Notes: generated from the sequence alone by a model not told the origin. 64,000 nucleotides of DNA from Streptomyces sp. QL37 (GCF_002941025.1 NZ_PTJS01000001.1:5895472-5959471), one strand, 5' to 3'; positions 19,027-27,599 are shown, counted from the first letter of the stretch. Program-made: numbers and translations.

Positions 19027-19644
19027 TCAGGCCTGCGGGGCGGCCTTGATGGCGGAGATGTCGAAGTTCAGCTTGACCTTGTCGCCGACCAGCACGCCGC
19101 CGGTCTCCAGCGCCGCGTTGTAGGTCAGGCCCCAGTCGGAGCGGAGGATCTCGGCGCTGCCCTCGAAGCCCACGCGCTGGTTGCCGAAGGGGTCGGTGGC
19201 GGAGCCGTTGAACTCCAGGTCGATGGAGAGCGGGCGGGTGACGTCCTTGATCGTGAGGTCGCCGGTGACGCGGTAGGTGTCCCCGCCGAGCTGCTCGGCC
19301 CCGGTGGAGCGGAACGTCATCAGGGGGAACGTCTCGGCGTCGAAGAAGTCGCCGCTCACCAGGTGGCCGTCGCGGTCGGCGATGCCGGTGTCGACGCTGG
19401 AGATCCTGACGTCGATGGAGGCGGAGGAGTTGGACGGGTCGGAGCCGTCCAGCTCCAGGGTGCCCTCGTGCTCACCGAAGGAACCGCGCACGTTGGTGAC
19501 CATGGCGTGGCGCACCGTGAAACCGATGCTGCTGTGGGCCGGGTCGATCGTGTAGGTGCCGGTCAGCGCGGCCAGCGCGGGGTCCACCGCGAGGGTGGCG
19601 GTGGCGGTCGGGGCGTCGTTGTTCTTGCGGTTGAACAGAGCCAT
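19027..19644 (-). CDS. YceI-family lipocalin-like protein
   Basis: 205 residues; AGGAGGAGCC precedes ATG 19644. YceI proteins are eight-stranded barrels that bind isoprenoid-type lipids such as polyprenols. Hallmarks seen: GTYTIDPAHSSIGFTVRHAMVTNVRGSF, DVRISSVDTGIADRDGHL, FPLMTFRS, GDLTIKDVTRPL and RSDWGLTYN. There is no signal peptide; the first 20 residues are polar, so it is probably cytoplasmic. A clear promoter with operator-like inverted repeats lies upstream (19687-19743), typical of MarR-regulated yceI genes, but no MarR gene is adjacent. Confidence 0.92.
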   Translation of the reverse strand: MALFNRKNNDAPTATATLAVDPALAALTGTYTIDPAHSSIGFTVRHAMVTNVRGSFGEHEGTLELDGSDPSNSSASIDVRISSVDTGIADRDGHLVSGDFFDAETFPLMTFRSTGAEQLGGDTYRVTGDLTIKDVTRPLSIDLEFNGSATDPFGNQRVGFEGSAEILRSDWGLTYNAALETGGVLVGDKVKLNFDISAIKAAPQA

Positions 19645-19686
19645 GGCTCCTCCTCGGGGGACGGATTCAGACGAGCGGTCGTCGAG

Positions 19687-19743
19687 AAGGTTGATTTAAC
19701 CTTCAACGACTTCGACTGTAGACCCATCTTGTTCAAAGTTCAA
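19687..19743 (-). promoter_or_regulatory. yceI promoter with two inverted/direct repeat operators
   Basis: On the minus strand, -35 TTGAAC (19738-19743) and -10 TACAGT (19715-19720) are 17 bases apart. GTTCAA is directly repeated over the -35. The inverted repeat AAGGTTgatttAACCTT (19687-19703) lies at the predicted start of transcription. The layout suggests a repressor, probably MarR-type. Confidence 0.65.
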
Positions 19744-19771
19744 CATCTGGGGTCCAGGTCGTCCGGAATGC

Positions 19772-19927
19772 ATGGAAAGCTGGTCGGGGCCGCCGGTCCT
19801 GGCGCGGATGCGGGAGGCCCTGAGCCTGGACGCCGCCGACGCTTTCGAGGTCCGCCTCGGCGCCCTCGCTCGGGCCGGCCCCGGCCCGAAGGGTCCAGCA
19901 CGCCGACCGTGCCGGACCACCCCTTAA
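19772..19927 (+). CDS. Possible 51-residue small protein or gene remnant
   Basis: ATG 19772 to TAA 19927. The first 40 codons end in G or C almost throughout and encode a plausible amphipathic segment (VLARMREALSLDAADAFEVR), while the last codons lose this bias. There is no good ribosome binding site. It could be a genuine small protein, or the remains of a longer gene truncated upstream of the DUF1266 gene. No family recognised. Confidence 0.3.
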   Translation: MESWSGPPVLARMREALSLDAADAFEVRLGALARAGPGPKGPARRPCRTTP

Positions 19928-19936
19928 AGTTTGCCC

Positions 19937-21211
19937 ATGGGTTTGACAGCAGGTCACGACGGAGGGGTCCTGCCCGGTCCGCCGCCCCCGGCGCAGGGCT
20001 GGCAGGCGCCGAGCGCGGTCGAGCGGGGGCTGTACGAGGCGAAGGCGCGCGGCGACTGGCCCGCGTACTACGACCTCGTCGCCCGGGCCGACCTGTACAT
20101 GTTGCAGTCGCGGGCGTACGTCGACGCGAACCCGGGCAACACCCGCTTCCATCCCTACTGGAACCCGCAGACCCAGAGCATGTGCCTGGCCGTCCATACC
20201 GGCGGCATGCTGCCGCCGCCCGTCGCCGACCCGGTCTACAACTGCTACGACCTGGGCTGGTTCGCAGAGGTCTGGGACCAGCACGACCCGCCCTACCTCG
20301 TCGTCAACCCCGGCAGCCCCTGCGAGGGCATCCTGCCGGCCGGTCCGGAGGGCCGCGCCCTGTGGCAGCGCCACTCGGCCCCGGTCGAACTGCCGGGGCT
20401 GGCCCAGGACGTCGTCCACACCCTGGAGGTGGGCGGGCCGCGCAGCGGTCCCGTCGCCTTCGGTCTCGCGGCCGGCGCGCACATCAACGTGCGCAACGGA
20501 CGCTACTGGAACTCGATGGCCCACCACGGCAGCGGCTACCGCACCGAGAAGAACACGCTGGAACGCTGGTGGGGCGTCAGTACCCGCGAGGACTGGCAGG
20601 ACACGCAGGAGCGGCTGCTGCGCGCCGGGATGGTCAGCGGCGTCTGGGAGTTCGTCCTGCAGCTGCGCCGCTCCATGACCCTGGACTTCGCGGGCCCCGT
20701 CGACGTCGACCACTGGCGCCAGGCCGCGGCGAACGTGGTGCGCCGACGCACCGAGGCCGCCGCCGAACCCCGCCTGACCGCGGACGGCGTCACCCGGGGC
20801 CACACCGTCACCGCCGCGGAGCTGGAGGGCCAGGTGACCGGCGTGCAGCGGCTGATCGGCCGCATCGCCCGCTACGAGGCGCGGTTCCGCGCCGACGGCC
20901 TGCTGCCCGAAGGGGGCTTCGTCCAGAGCGTCGAGGCCTGGGACTACGGCCGGGCTTCAGGCATGGCCCGCTGGGGCCTCGCCGCCCGGCTGTGTTCCCT
21001 GCGGGAGGCGGAGGCGGCGGTGGTCCGCGCCGGCCGTCTCGTCCAGCTCAACTACCGCTCGTGGGAAGGCTTCTCGGCCGCCTACGTCCTTGGCCGCTGC
21101 CTGCACTTCGACGAGGAGGAGTTCGGCGAGTGGTACGAGACCGTCCTCGCCACCCACCGCGCCCTGACCAGCGACCCGGCCAGCCCCTGGCGCACGCTCT
21201 CCTGGGCCTGA
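19937..21211 (+). CDS. DUF1266-domain protein
   Basis: About 424 residues from ATG 19937 (TTG 19931 is possible). The N-terminal half is an alpha/beta region of SseB-like character (LQSRAYVDANPGNTRFHPYWN, LAVHTGGMLPPP, LVVNPGSPCEGILPA). The C-terminal 190 residues match DUF1266: WWGVSTREDWQDTQERLLRA, EAWDYGRASGMARWGLAARLC, then RSWEGFSAAYVLGRCLHFDEEEFGEWY. The domain is found widely in bacteria and in contact-dependent and secretion-linked loci, but its function is unknown. No signal peptide is present, and no toxin or secretion gene is adjacent. Confidence 0.78.
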   Translation: MGLTAGHDGGVLPGPPPPAQGWQAPSAVERGLYEAKARGDWPAYYDLVARADLYMLQSRAYVDANPGNTRFHPYWNPQTQSMCLAVHTGGMLPPPVADPVYNCYDLGWFAEVWDQHDPPYLVVNPGSPCEGILPAGPEGRALWQRHSAPVELPGLAQDVVHTLEVGGPRSGPVAFGLAAGAHINVRNGRYWNSMAHHGSGYRTEKNTLERWWGVSTREDWQDTQERLLRAGMVSGVWEFVLQLRRSMTLDFAGPVDVDHWRQAAANVVRRRTEAAAEPRLTADGVTRGHTVTAAELEGQVTGVQRLIGRIARYEARFRADGLLPEGGFVQSVEAWDYGRASGMARWGLAARLCSLREAEAAVVRAGRLVQLNYRSWEGFSAAYVLGRCLHFDEEEFGEWYETVLATHRALTSDPASPWRTLSWA

Positions 21212-21359
21212 GGCGCCCAGCCTCGGTGGGGGCTCGGCCGTGGTGGCTCCGGGCCGGGCGGAAGCAACTGCACGGGCCTCGGCCGCCCTCTGGCGGACGC
21301 GCGTAGAGCTGGGGCACTATCTCCCTGCCCGTAATTGTCATGAGCAGGAGGAATCCCCC

Positions 21360-21884
21360 ATGCTGACCCGTCCCAGACTCCGCTCGGCCCTCACCGCTCT
21401 CGCCCTCGTCCTCGGCGCTCTCTTCGCGCCCGGCGTCGGCGTCCTCGGCGGCGGCGCCACCGAGGCGCACGCCGTCACCAAGCTCACCCACTCCCAGGCG
21501 ACCTCCCGCTTCAGCTCGTCGGGGATCACCTGGTCGTCCTCGGGCGGCTGTTCCAACCGCAACGTCTCCACCTGCACGTCCTTCGACCAGCTCAACCTGA
21601 CCAGCGCCCAGGGCGCCCAGACCCTCAAGAGCGCCACGGGCTGCGCCCTGAACATCACCGGGGGCACCGAGACCGGGCACGCCAGTGGCACGTACTCGCA
21701 CTGGAACGGCTACAAGCTCGACTTCGGCAAGACCACCTGCCTGACGAACTACGTGAAGGGCACATTCGCCTACATCGGTGTGCGGGGCGACGGCGCACCG
21801 CAGTACCAGTCCGGCTCCGGCAACGTCTACGCGGACGAGGGCAACCACTGGGACGTGACGTACTACAACTGCGGCGGCTGCTGA
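21360..21884 (+). CDS. Small secreted protein with LAS-metallopeptidase-like motif
   Basis: 174 residues; GCAGGAGGAA precedes ATG 21360. The signal peptide cleaves near AHA-V (38). The mature domain has six cysteines (64, 72, 95, 127, 171, 174). It carries the zinc-site pattern of M15/M74 LAS peptidases: GGTETGHASG, then S-H114-x2-G-x3-D121, and H163-W-D near the C-terminus. The spacing H-x6-D and the later HWD match D-Ala-D-Ala carboxypeptidases and MepA-like enzymes, although the domain is short. I infer a secreted peptidoglycan or peptide hydrolase; it could also be an inactive binding domain of that fold. The gene is monocistronic and ends in a strong terminator. Confidence 0.7.
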   Translation: MLTRPRLRSALTALALVLGALFAPGVGVLGGGATEAHAVTKLTHSQATSRFSSSGITWSSSGGCSNRNVSTCTSFDQLNLTSAQGAQTLKSATGCALNITGGTETGHASGTYSHWNGYKLDFGKTTCLTNYVKGTFAYIGVRGDGAPQYQSGSGNVYADEGNHWDVTYYNCGGC

Positions 21885-21898
21885 ACGCCGTACGCACA

Positions 21899-21934
21899 GA
21901 GCGGTGCCCCGTCCGGCGGGACGGGGCACCGCTC
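21899..21934. terminator. Perfect bidirectional terminator hairpin
   Basis: 16-bp perfect arms GAGCGGTGCCCCGTCC and complement around a GGCG loop, between the convergent secreted-protein and M20 genes. Confidence 0.88.
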
Positions 21935-21946
21935 GTCGTGGCGGGC

Positions 21947-23716
21947 TCAGACCTGCGGCTCCAGCGCAGGCCCGAGCGAGGCGAACTTCTCCTTGCTGAC
22001 GACCCGGCGCGGCGGCCAGGTGATGTTCTCCGGCGGCCAGCTCTGGCCCGTCTTCTTCAGGAACCAGGCGGGCGGCTCGTACATCGGCGGCTCGTAGCCC
22101 TTGGGCAGCGCGGTCTTCCAGGTCAGGCCCTCGGTCCGCTTCTCGAACTCCTCCTTGACGCCCCGCAGCAGCTCCGGCTTCACCAGGAGGTCGACAGCCG
22201 TGGCCGCCAGATAGGCCGCCGCGGCCTTGATCGCCGCGTGGGCGGGCGCCGATCCCGCGCAGGACGCGGTCGACCAGGTGTGCATCTTCGACCCGATGGG
22301 GGCCACGGCCGCGCCCATCGAGACCGTCGGCACCTGCCAGCTGATATCGGCCACATCGGTGGAACCGCCGCCCATGAAGACGGGGTTGGGCGGGGCCAGC
22401 TCTCCGATCTTGTCGTGCAGGCCGCTCTCCGGCAGCCCCAGCGAGGCCTGGAGCTCCTTGGCCAGGCGCTGGGCGTTCTCGGAGAAGACCGGGGGCCCGA
22501 TCTGCCGCATGTTGTCGTACATCAGCTCGGCGAACGCCCTGGAGGGGAGCTGGTTCCAGCACGCCGAGGTGATCCGGTGCCGCACCGACGTGCGGCTGGC
22601 GGTCGCGGCCGCCTCCGAGACGGCGATGACCTTGTCCAGCAGCGAGGTGACCCGCTCGACGCTGCCCTCACGGACGTAGTAGGAGATCTCCGCGATCTCC
22701 GGCGTCACGTTGGGGATGTCGCCGCCGTTGTTGATCACCCAGTGCAGCCGCGCCGAGGGGGCCATGCTCTCCTCGCGGAGGAACTCCGACATGGTCGCCA
22801 TCATCACGGCCGCGTCCAGCGCGCTCTTGTTGCCCAGCGGGGTGCCGCCGTGGCCCGCGACACCGAGGAAGGTGAAGGTGACGGCCGTCATCGCGTTCGA
22901 GGTGCCCCAGCCGGTGGCGTTGCCGGTGGAGGGGTGCCAGTCGAGGAAGGCGTCGAGCCCGTCGTAGACGCCCTGGCTGACGGCGTACGTCTTGCCGATC
23001 AGCTGCTCCTCGGCGGTGGAGCCGAAGAACTTCACCGTCACATCGAGCTTGTGGCGCCGGGACGCCTCCGCGACCGCTGCCGCGGCGGCCGCCGCGGCGG
23101 TCCCGAGCGCGCAGTGGCCGCAGCCGTGACCGGCTCCGTAGCCCGGGGCGAAGGGGTCGTGGACGTACTCCTTCGGGTCGTGCTCGCCCACCCCCTTGTT
23201 CTGGGACAGGCCGGGGAGGGCGTCGTACTCACCGCTGAAACCGATGACGGGGCCGCCCTTGCCCCGGGTGTACGTGGCGGTGAAGGCGGTGGGGAAGCCC
23301 GCCGTGCCGAACTCGACCTCGAAGCCGGCCTTGCGCAGGAAGTCGGCCTCGGCGAGGGAGGAGTTCCACTCCCGCAGGCTCAGCTCCGCGTGCTCCCAGA
23401 TCTCGTCGTTCAGCCCGTTGATCCGGGACGCGTTCCGCTCGATCCAGCCGAGCGCCGTCCGCTTGGCCGCCGAGTCCTCGGCGAGCCCCTCGGGCGGGGT
23501 GTACGAGGCGGCGTCCACCGCTACGCCGGCGGCCTCGTCGGAGGCCGCCGCCATCGCCGGATCGGCGGTCGCGCCCATCGCCGTGGTGGCGATTCCGGCG
23601 GCCCCGAGCATCTGCATGATCCGGCGACGGCTCAGCCCGTCGCCCGTGTGTACCGCATGGTCGTGGTCGCTGGGGTCGTGCAGGTCACACACGGGCGCCT
23701 CCGGGTCCGATGGCAT
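21947..23716 (-). CDS. Tat-exported M20-family amidohydrolase (AbgB-like)
   Basis: 589 residues. A twin-arginine signal (SRRRIMQMLGAAG at about 29-41) indicates export of a folded, metal-loaded enzyme. The M20D catalytic domain shows GFSGEYDALPGL, metal ligands in YGAGHGCGHCALG, the STAEEQLIG Glu base region, DWHPS, and the dimerisation-domain GVAGHGGTPLGNKSALDAA. GGGSTDVADISW and the late THxW-like SKMHTWS complete the set. Related enzymes cleave N-acyl or p-aminobenzoyl-glutamate amides. A C-terminal extension of about 70 residues rich in Pro/Trp (PPMYEPPAWFLKKTGQSWPP) is outside the family core. The first 25 residues are His/Asp-rich; a later start would also keep the Tat motif. Confidence 0.88.
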   Translation of the reverse strand: MPSDPEAPVCDLHDPSDHDHAVHTGDGLSRRRIMQMLGAAGIATTAMGATADPAMAAASDEAAGVAVDAASYTPPEGLAEDSAAKRTALGWIERNASRINGLNDEIWEHAELSLREWNSSLAEADFLRKAGFEVEFGTAGFPTAFTATYTRGKGGPVIGFSGEYDALPGLSQNKGVGEHDPKEYVHDPFAPGYGAGHGCGHCALGTAAAAAAAAVAEASRRHKLDVTVKFFGSTAEEQLIGKTYAVSQGVYDGLDAFLDWHPSTGNATGWGTSNAMTAVTFTFLGVAGHGGTPLGNKSALDAAVMMATMSEFLREESMAPSARLHWVINNGGDIPNVTPEIAEISYYVREGSVERVTSLLDKVIAVSEAAATASRTSVRHRITSACWNQLPSRAFAELMYDNMRQIGPPVFSENAQRLAKELQASLGLPESGLHDKIGELAPPNPVFMGGGSTDVADISWQVPTVSMGAAVAPIGSKMHTWSTASCAGSAPAHAAIKAAAAYLAATAVDLLVKPELLRGVKEEFEKRTEGLTWKTALPKGYEPPMYEPPAWFLKKTGQSWPPENITWPPRRVVSKEKFASLGPALEPQV

Positions 23717-23918
23717 GTACAGGTACAGTGCCCGGCACTCTCCATTCCGGTTGTTGCGAAGTCAATAGGCCGGGATGTCCCCGGGGTTACGCGTTCCGGA
23801 GCCTGCCCCGGCGCGAACCGGACGCGAGGCGTCGGACCGGCGTGCGGAGCCGGGGCGACAACGCGGAGCCCCGCCGGCCGCGACTGCGGACGACGGGGCG
23901 GATCGTGCGGGGGGTGGG

Positions 23919-25145
23919 TCAGGAACCCACGCTCACCGTGAAGCGGCGGGGGTTGCCGTCGTGCGCCGCCCCCGACACGTCCGGCTCGCCGTCCGGGCGT
24001 ACGTCGTCGTAGGGGAAGGCGTAGCCGATCGGCGAGTTCGCGTGGACGACGCGTGACCAGTGGTTCGTCACCGCGCCCTTGTAGTAGTCCGCCACCGAGG
24101 TGCCGTTCGGCTGGCTGGGGTGGCTGAGCATGATCGAGCGGTTGAATCCCGCCGCGATCCTGGCCAGCAGCGCCTTCTTGTCGTCGGAGTCACCGGGATT
24201 GTTGGTGAAGGGGCCGTGGTTGCAGGTGAAGATGTCCTTCGAGGTCGGCTTGACGAACGTGTGGCCGCCCTCGAACGTCAGGGTGTCCCCGCTGACCCGG
24301 CCTGCGAGAGTGCCCCGGCCGCCCTGCAGATCGATCCGCAGGTCGGTGGAGCGGTACCTCTCCCAGACCTCGTCGATCTGCGCGGTGAAGAGGTCGCGGA
24401 ACGGCATCTCGGCGGGGCGGTCGAAGAACGGCGCCATGAGGTTCTGCGGCGAGACGACCCGCAGGACCTGCCCGTCCGAGCCGCGGGTGACCAGCTTGTC
24501 CCAGGGCTGTCCGTCGGAGGCCGCCTGGGCCGTGAGGTCGTCGGCGATGCGCTGGACCGCGCCGTCGGGGAGCGGGGCCACCGTGTGTGTGGCGTCGCCC
24601 TCGAGGGTCAGTCCGATCGGCAGCGCCGTCACCAGGTCGACGTAGCTGATGTTCGCGTACAGCTGCTGCGGGTTGAAGGTGAACTCGCAGAACGACCAGG
24701 TCCTGCTGTAGTTCGGGTCGGTGGGCGTCGCGAAGGCCGGCTCGACCAGGGACGGGCCCGGGTTGAGGTAGAAGTCCAGCTTGTCGTCGCGCACGAAGTA
24801 GACCCGCGCCCCGTACATCTGGGGCAGGGTCAGGACGACCGGGCCGGCGCCCGCGGCCTTCAGTGGGATGGCGCAGTCGACCGGCAGCGGGGTCTGCGGG
24901 GCGCCGGGGGAGTCGGGGCGGTAGACGCTGCCGTCGGGGCGCAGGAGCACCCAGCGGTCGGTGCCCTGCTCGTGACCGGTGACGTAGGCGTGCACCGTGC
25001 CGGGCAACGAACGGTTCTCCAGAGCCAGTTCGCAGGTCGCGGGGGCGGCCGACGTACGCGGGCTCAGGGCACTGCCCCAGAGGGGGTAGGTGAGCGCGGT
25101 CGCGGACGCGGCGGCGCCCGTCAGGAACATTCTGCGCGAAATCAC
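23919..25145 (-). CDS. GH64 beta-1,3-glucanase, Tat-exported
   Basis: 408 residues from GTG 25145. The twin-arginine signal SRRMFLTGAAAS is at the extreme N-terminus. The mature chain matches GH64 (laminaripentaose-producing beta-1,3-glucanase, thaumatin-like core): LENRSLPGTVHAYVTGHE, WVLLRPDG, GARVYFVRDDKLDFYLNPGPSLVEP, SFCEFTFNP, ANISYVDLVTALPIGL and TCNHGPFTN. The conserved Glu in WSFCEFTF and Asp in SYVDLV sit where the catalytic pair of S. matensis LPHase lies. It would break fungal or algal beta-1,3-glucan into pentaose units. A perfect LacI-type palindrome lies 128 bases upstream. It complements the GH16-GH3 pair at the left end. Confidence 0.92.
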   Translation of the reverse strand: MISRRMFLTGAAASATALTYPLWGSALSPRTSAAPATCELALENRSLPGTVHAYVTGHEQGTDRWVLLRPDGSVYRPDSPGAPQTPLPVDCAIPLKAAGAGPVVLTLPQMYGARVYFVRDDKLDFYLNPGPSLVEPAFATPTDPNYSRTWSFCEFTFNPQQLYANISYVDLVTALPIGLTLEGDATHTVAPLPDGAVQRIADDLTAQAASDGQPWDKLVTRGSDGQVLRVVSPQNLMAPFFDRPAEMPFRDLFTAQIDEVWERYRSTDLRIDLQGGRGTLAGRVSGDTLTFEGGHTFVKPTSKDIFTCNHGPFTNNPGDSDDKKALLARIAAGFNRSIMLSHPSQPNGTSVADYYKGAVTNHWSRVVHANSPIGYAFPYDDVRPDGEPDVSGAAHDGNPRRFTVSVGS

Positions 25146-25747
25146 GGAGGAACTCCCGAGGTGTGGGGGGCCGCAGACAGGGATCAGGTGTGGTGCGGGG
25201 AGGTGGAGCGGTGGGGCCGTCTGCGGTGCGCACCACTCTCGCGACGGCTCCGGTGAGCGTCAAGAGTTAGGACTGAGAGCGCTCTCAAGAAGTTGCCGTT
25301 CTTCACAACTCGACGCCGTGGAAGGCCTTTTGGCCACGCATGGTCCCTCGCTGTACGCGTGGAGTGAACAGGTGTCGAACGCGGCCGCGGCCGGAGCCCG
25401 GGCGGAGGTGCCCGAGCGGTCGGAGGGTGCCGCCGCATCCGCCCCTCGGCGGGATGGGAAACTGTGACACCGGGGCCTGTCCGCGTGACCGGAATCCGGC
25501 GGCGTCCCCCTGCCATTCCGGTGGGTCCGGTCGGCCGCCCCGGTGGATCCGCGGCGTGGCGCGCGGAGCGGTGTGTGGCCGGGGACACATTCCTCGCTTT
25601 GTCGGAGCCCTACAACGCGGAAGCCCTGTGAGCTGGCAGATGGGATGCATGGTGCACCGCTTCTGTCAGGTGCCACCAGGAAACCGGGCAGGAGACTGTT
25701 CGGTGTGGACGGCAGGAATCACGCGGTCGGGTTCGTAGGGTCGACGT
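25146..25747. other. 602-bp non-coding region between GH64 and accB
   Basis: It contains the GH64 upstream region with the palindrome at 25274-25287 and, at its right end, the accB leader. I see no reading frame with convincing codon bias, no RNA gene and no repeat. The AT-richer stretch at 25630-25745 probably holds the accB promoter, but no clear -35/-10 pair stands out. Confidence 0.5.
25274..25287. promoter_or_regulatory. LacI-family operator upstream of the GH64 gene
   Basis: Perfect 14-bp palindrome TGAGAGCGCTCTCA. It differs from the CebR box at 14662 only at the third position of each arm, counted from the ends (TGAGAG versus TGGGAG). Probably the operator of a beta-1,3-glucan or laminaribiose repressor paralogous to CebR. 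Confidence 0.7.
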
Positions 25748-27331
25748 ATGACCGTTGTGGACGAAATCCCGGGCGAGCCGAGCGACACGCGTGGCCGGGT
25801 GGCCGAACTGCTGGCACTGCGTGAGCAGGCCCGGCGTGGACCGAGCGACCGGGCGACCGAGGCGCAGCACGCCAAGGGCAAGCTGACGGCGCGCGAGCGC
25901 ATCGAGCTGCTGCTGGACGAGGGATCGTTCAAGGAGGTCGAGCAGCTGCGCCGCCACCGGGCGACCGGCTTCGGCCTGGAGGCCAAGAAGCCGTACACCG
26001 ACGGTGTCATCACCGGCTGGGGCACGGTCGACGGCCGGACGGTCTTCGTCTACGCGCACGACTTCCGGATCTTCGGCGGGGCGCTGGGCGAGGCCCACGC
26101 CACGAAGATCCACAAGATCATGGACATGGCCATCTCGGCCGGTGCCCCGCTGGTCTCGCTGAACGACGGTGCCGGAGCCCGCATCCAGGAGGGCGTCAGC
26201 GCGCTCGCCGGATACGGCGGGATCTTCCAGCGCAACACCCGGGCCTCCGGTGTCATCCCGCAGATCAGCGTGATGCTCGGCCCGTGCGCGGGCGGCGCGG
26301 CCTACAGCCCGGCGCTGACCGACTTCGTCTTCATGGTCCGCGAGACCTCGCAGATGTTCATCACCGGGCCGGACGTCGTCAAGGCGGTCACCGGCGAGGA
26401 GATCACCCAGAACGGCCTCGGCGGCGCCGACGTGCACGCGGAGACCTCGGGCGTCGCGCACTTCGCGTACGACGACGAGGAGACCTGCATCGCCGAGGTC
26501 CGCTACCTGATCGGCATGCTCCCGTCCAACAACCGGGAGAACCCGCCCGTCGTCCCGAGCGACGACCCCGCCGACCGGCGCGGCGACGTCCTCCTGGACC
26601 TGGTCCCGGCCGACGGCAACCGCCCGTACGACATGCACAAGGTCATCGAGGAGCTCGTCGACGACGGCGACTTCCTGGAGGTCCACGAGCGCTGGGCCCG
26701 CAACATCGTCTGCGCCCTGGCCCGGCTCGACGGCCAGGTCGTCGGCATCGTCGCCAACCAGCCGCAGGCGCTGGCCGGTGTCCTGGACATCGAGGCGTCC
26801 GAGAAGGCCGCGCGATTCGTCCAGATGTGTGATGCGTTCAACATCCCCATCGTCACTCTGCTGGACGTACCCGGCTTCCTGCCCGGCGTCGACCAGGAGC
26901 ACGGTGGAATCATTCGGCACGGCGCGAAGCTGCTCTACGCGTACTGCAACGCCACCGTGCCGAGGATCTCGCTGATCCTGCGCAAGGCCTACGGAGGCGC
27001 GTACATCGTCATGGACAGCCAGTCCATCGGCGCCGACCTCACCTACGCGTGGCCGACCAACGAGATCGCGGTGATGGGCGCCGAGGGCGCCGCCAACGTC
27101 ATCTTCCGCCGGCAGATCGCCGACGCCGAGGACCCCGAAGCCATGCGGGCCCGCATGGTCAAGGAGTACAAGGCCGAGCTGATGCACCCCTACTACGCGG
27201 CCGAGCGCGGCCTGGTCGACGACGTCATCGACCCCGCCGAGACGCGCGAGGTCCTGATCGCCTCGCTCGCGATGCTCCGCAACAAGCACGCGGACCTGCC
27301 GTCCCGCAAGCACGGCAACCCCCCGCAGTAG
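25748..27331 (+). CDS. pccB: Acyl-CoA carboxylase beta (carboxyltransferase) subunit
   Basis: 527 residues. This is the carboxyltransferase half of propionyl/acetyl-CoA carboxylase, moving CO2 from biotin on the separate alpha chain to acyl-CoA to make methylmalonyl- or malonyl-CoA for fatty acid and polyketide synthesis. Two crotonase-fold halves are visible. The N half has DGAGARIQEGVSALAGYGGIF and GPCAGGAAYSPALTDF. The C half has LLDVPGFLPGVDQEHGGIIRHGAKLLYAY and RKAYGGAYIVM. The residue after KAYGG-AY and the DVPGF loop carries the Asp that sets acyl length in PccB/AccB proteins. The epsilon subunit follows 64 bases downstream. Choice between pccB and accB naming is uncertain. Confidence 0.95.
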   Translation: MTVVDEIPGEPSDTRGRVAELLALREQARRGPSDRATEAQHAKGKLTARERIELLLDEGSFKEVEQLRRHRATGFGLEAKKPYTDGVITGWGTVDGRTVFVYAHDFRIFGGALGEAHATKIHKIMDMAISAGAPLVSLNDGAGARIQEGVSALAGYGGIFQRNTRASGVIPQISVMLGPCAGGAAYSPALTDFVFMVRETSQMFITGPDVVKAVTGEEITQNGLGGADVHAETSGVAHFAYDDEETCIAEVRYLIGMLPSNNRENPPVVPSDDPADRRGDVLLDLVPADGNRPYDMHKVIEELVDDGDFLEVHERWARNIVCALARLDGQVVGIVANQPQALAGVLDIEASEKAARFVQMCDAFNIPIVTLLDVPGFLPGVDQEHGGIIRHGAKLLYAYCNATVPRISLILRKAYGGAYIVMDSQSIGADLTYAWPTNEIAVMGAEGAANVIFRRQIADAEDPEAMRARMVKEYKAELMHPYYAAERGLVDDVIDPAETREVLIASLAMLRNKHADLPSRKHGNPPQ

Positions 27332-27395
27332 TCGCCGGCCGCAGCGGCGACCCCGCCCACCTTCCGCGACCACTGCCCAGAAGACGGAGACATCC

Positions 27396-27599
27396 ATGAG
27401 CGTCACCCCCGCCGATTCGGTCCTGCGCGTCGAGAAGGGCCAGGCCGGCCCCGAGGAGCTCGCCGCCATCACCGCGGTCCTGCTCGCCCGTGCGGCCGCA
27501 CAGCCCGACGCGCCCGCCCGCCGCGGCCGCAGCACCGCCGGATGGCGCCGCCTGGAGCGCACCCCCGGCTTCCGCGCCCCGCACAGCTGGCAGGGCTGA
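27396..27599 (+). CDS. accE: Acyl-CoA carboxylase epsilon subunit
   Basis: 67 residues; AGAAGACGGAGA precedes ATG 27396. It has the epsilon pattern: an N-terminal VLRVEKGQAGPEELAAITAVLLAR helix pair, an Arg/Ala-rich linker and the C-terminal GWRRLERTPGFRAPHSW. This actinobacterial subunit stabilises the alpha-beta complex and raises activity. The position directly behind the beta gene supports the call. Confidence 0.92.
   Translation: MSVTPADSVLRVEKGQAGPEELAAITAVLLARAAAQPDAPARRGRSTAGWRRLERTPGFRAPHSWQG

Noticed and set aside
25260..25738. Several 100-140-codon frames between GH64 and accB
   Set aside because: No codon-position bias, no ribosome binding site, and products rich in Arg/Pro/Ser without motif.
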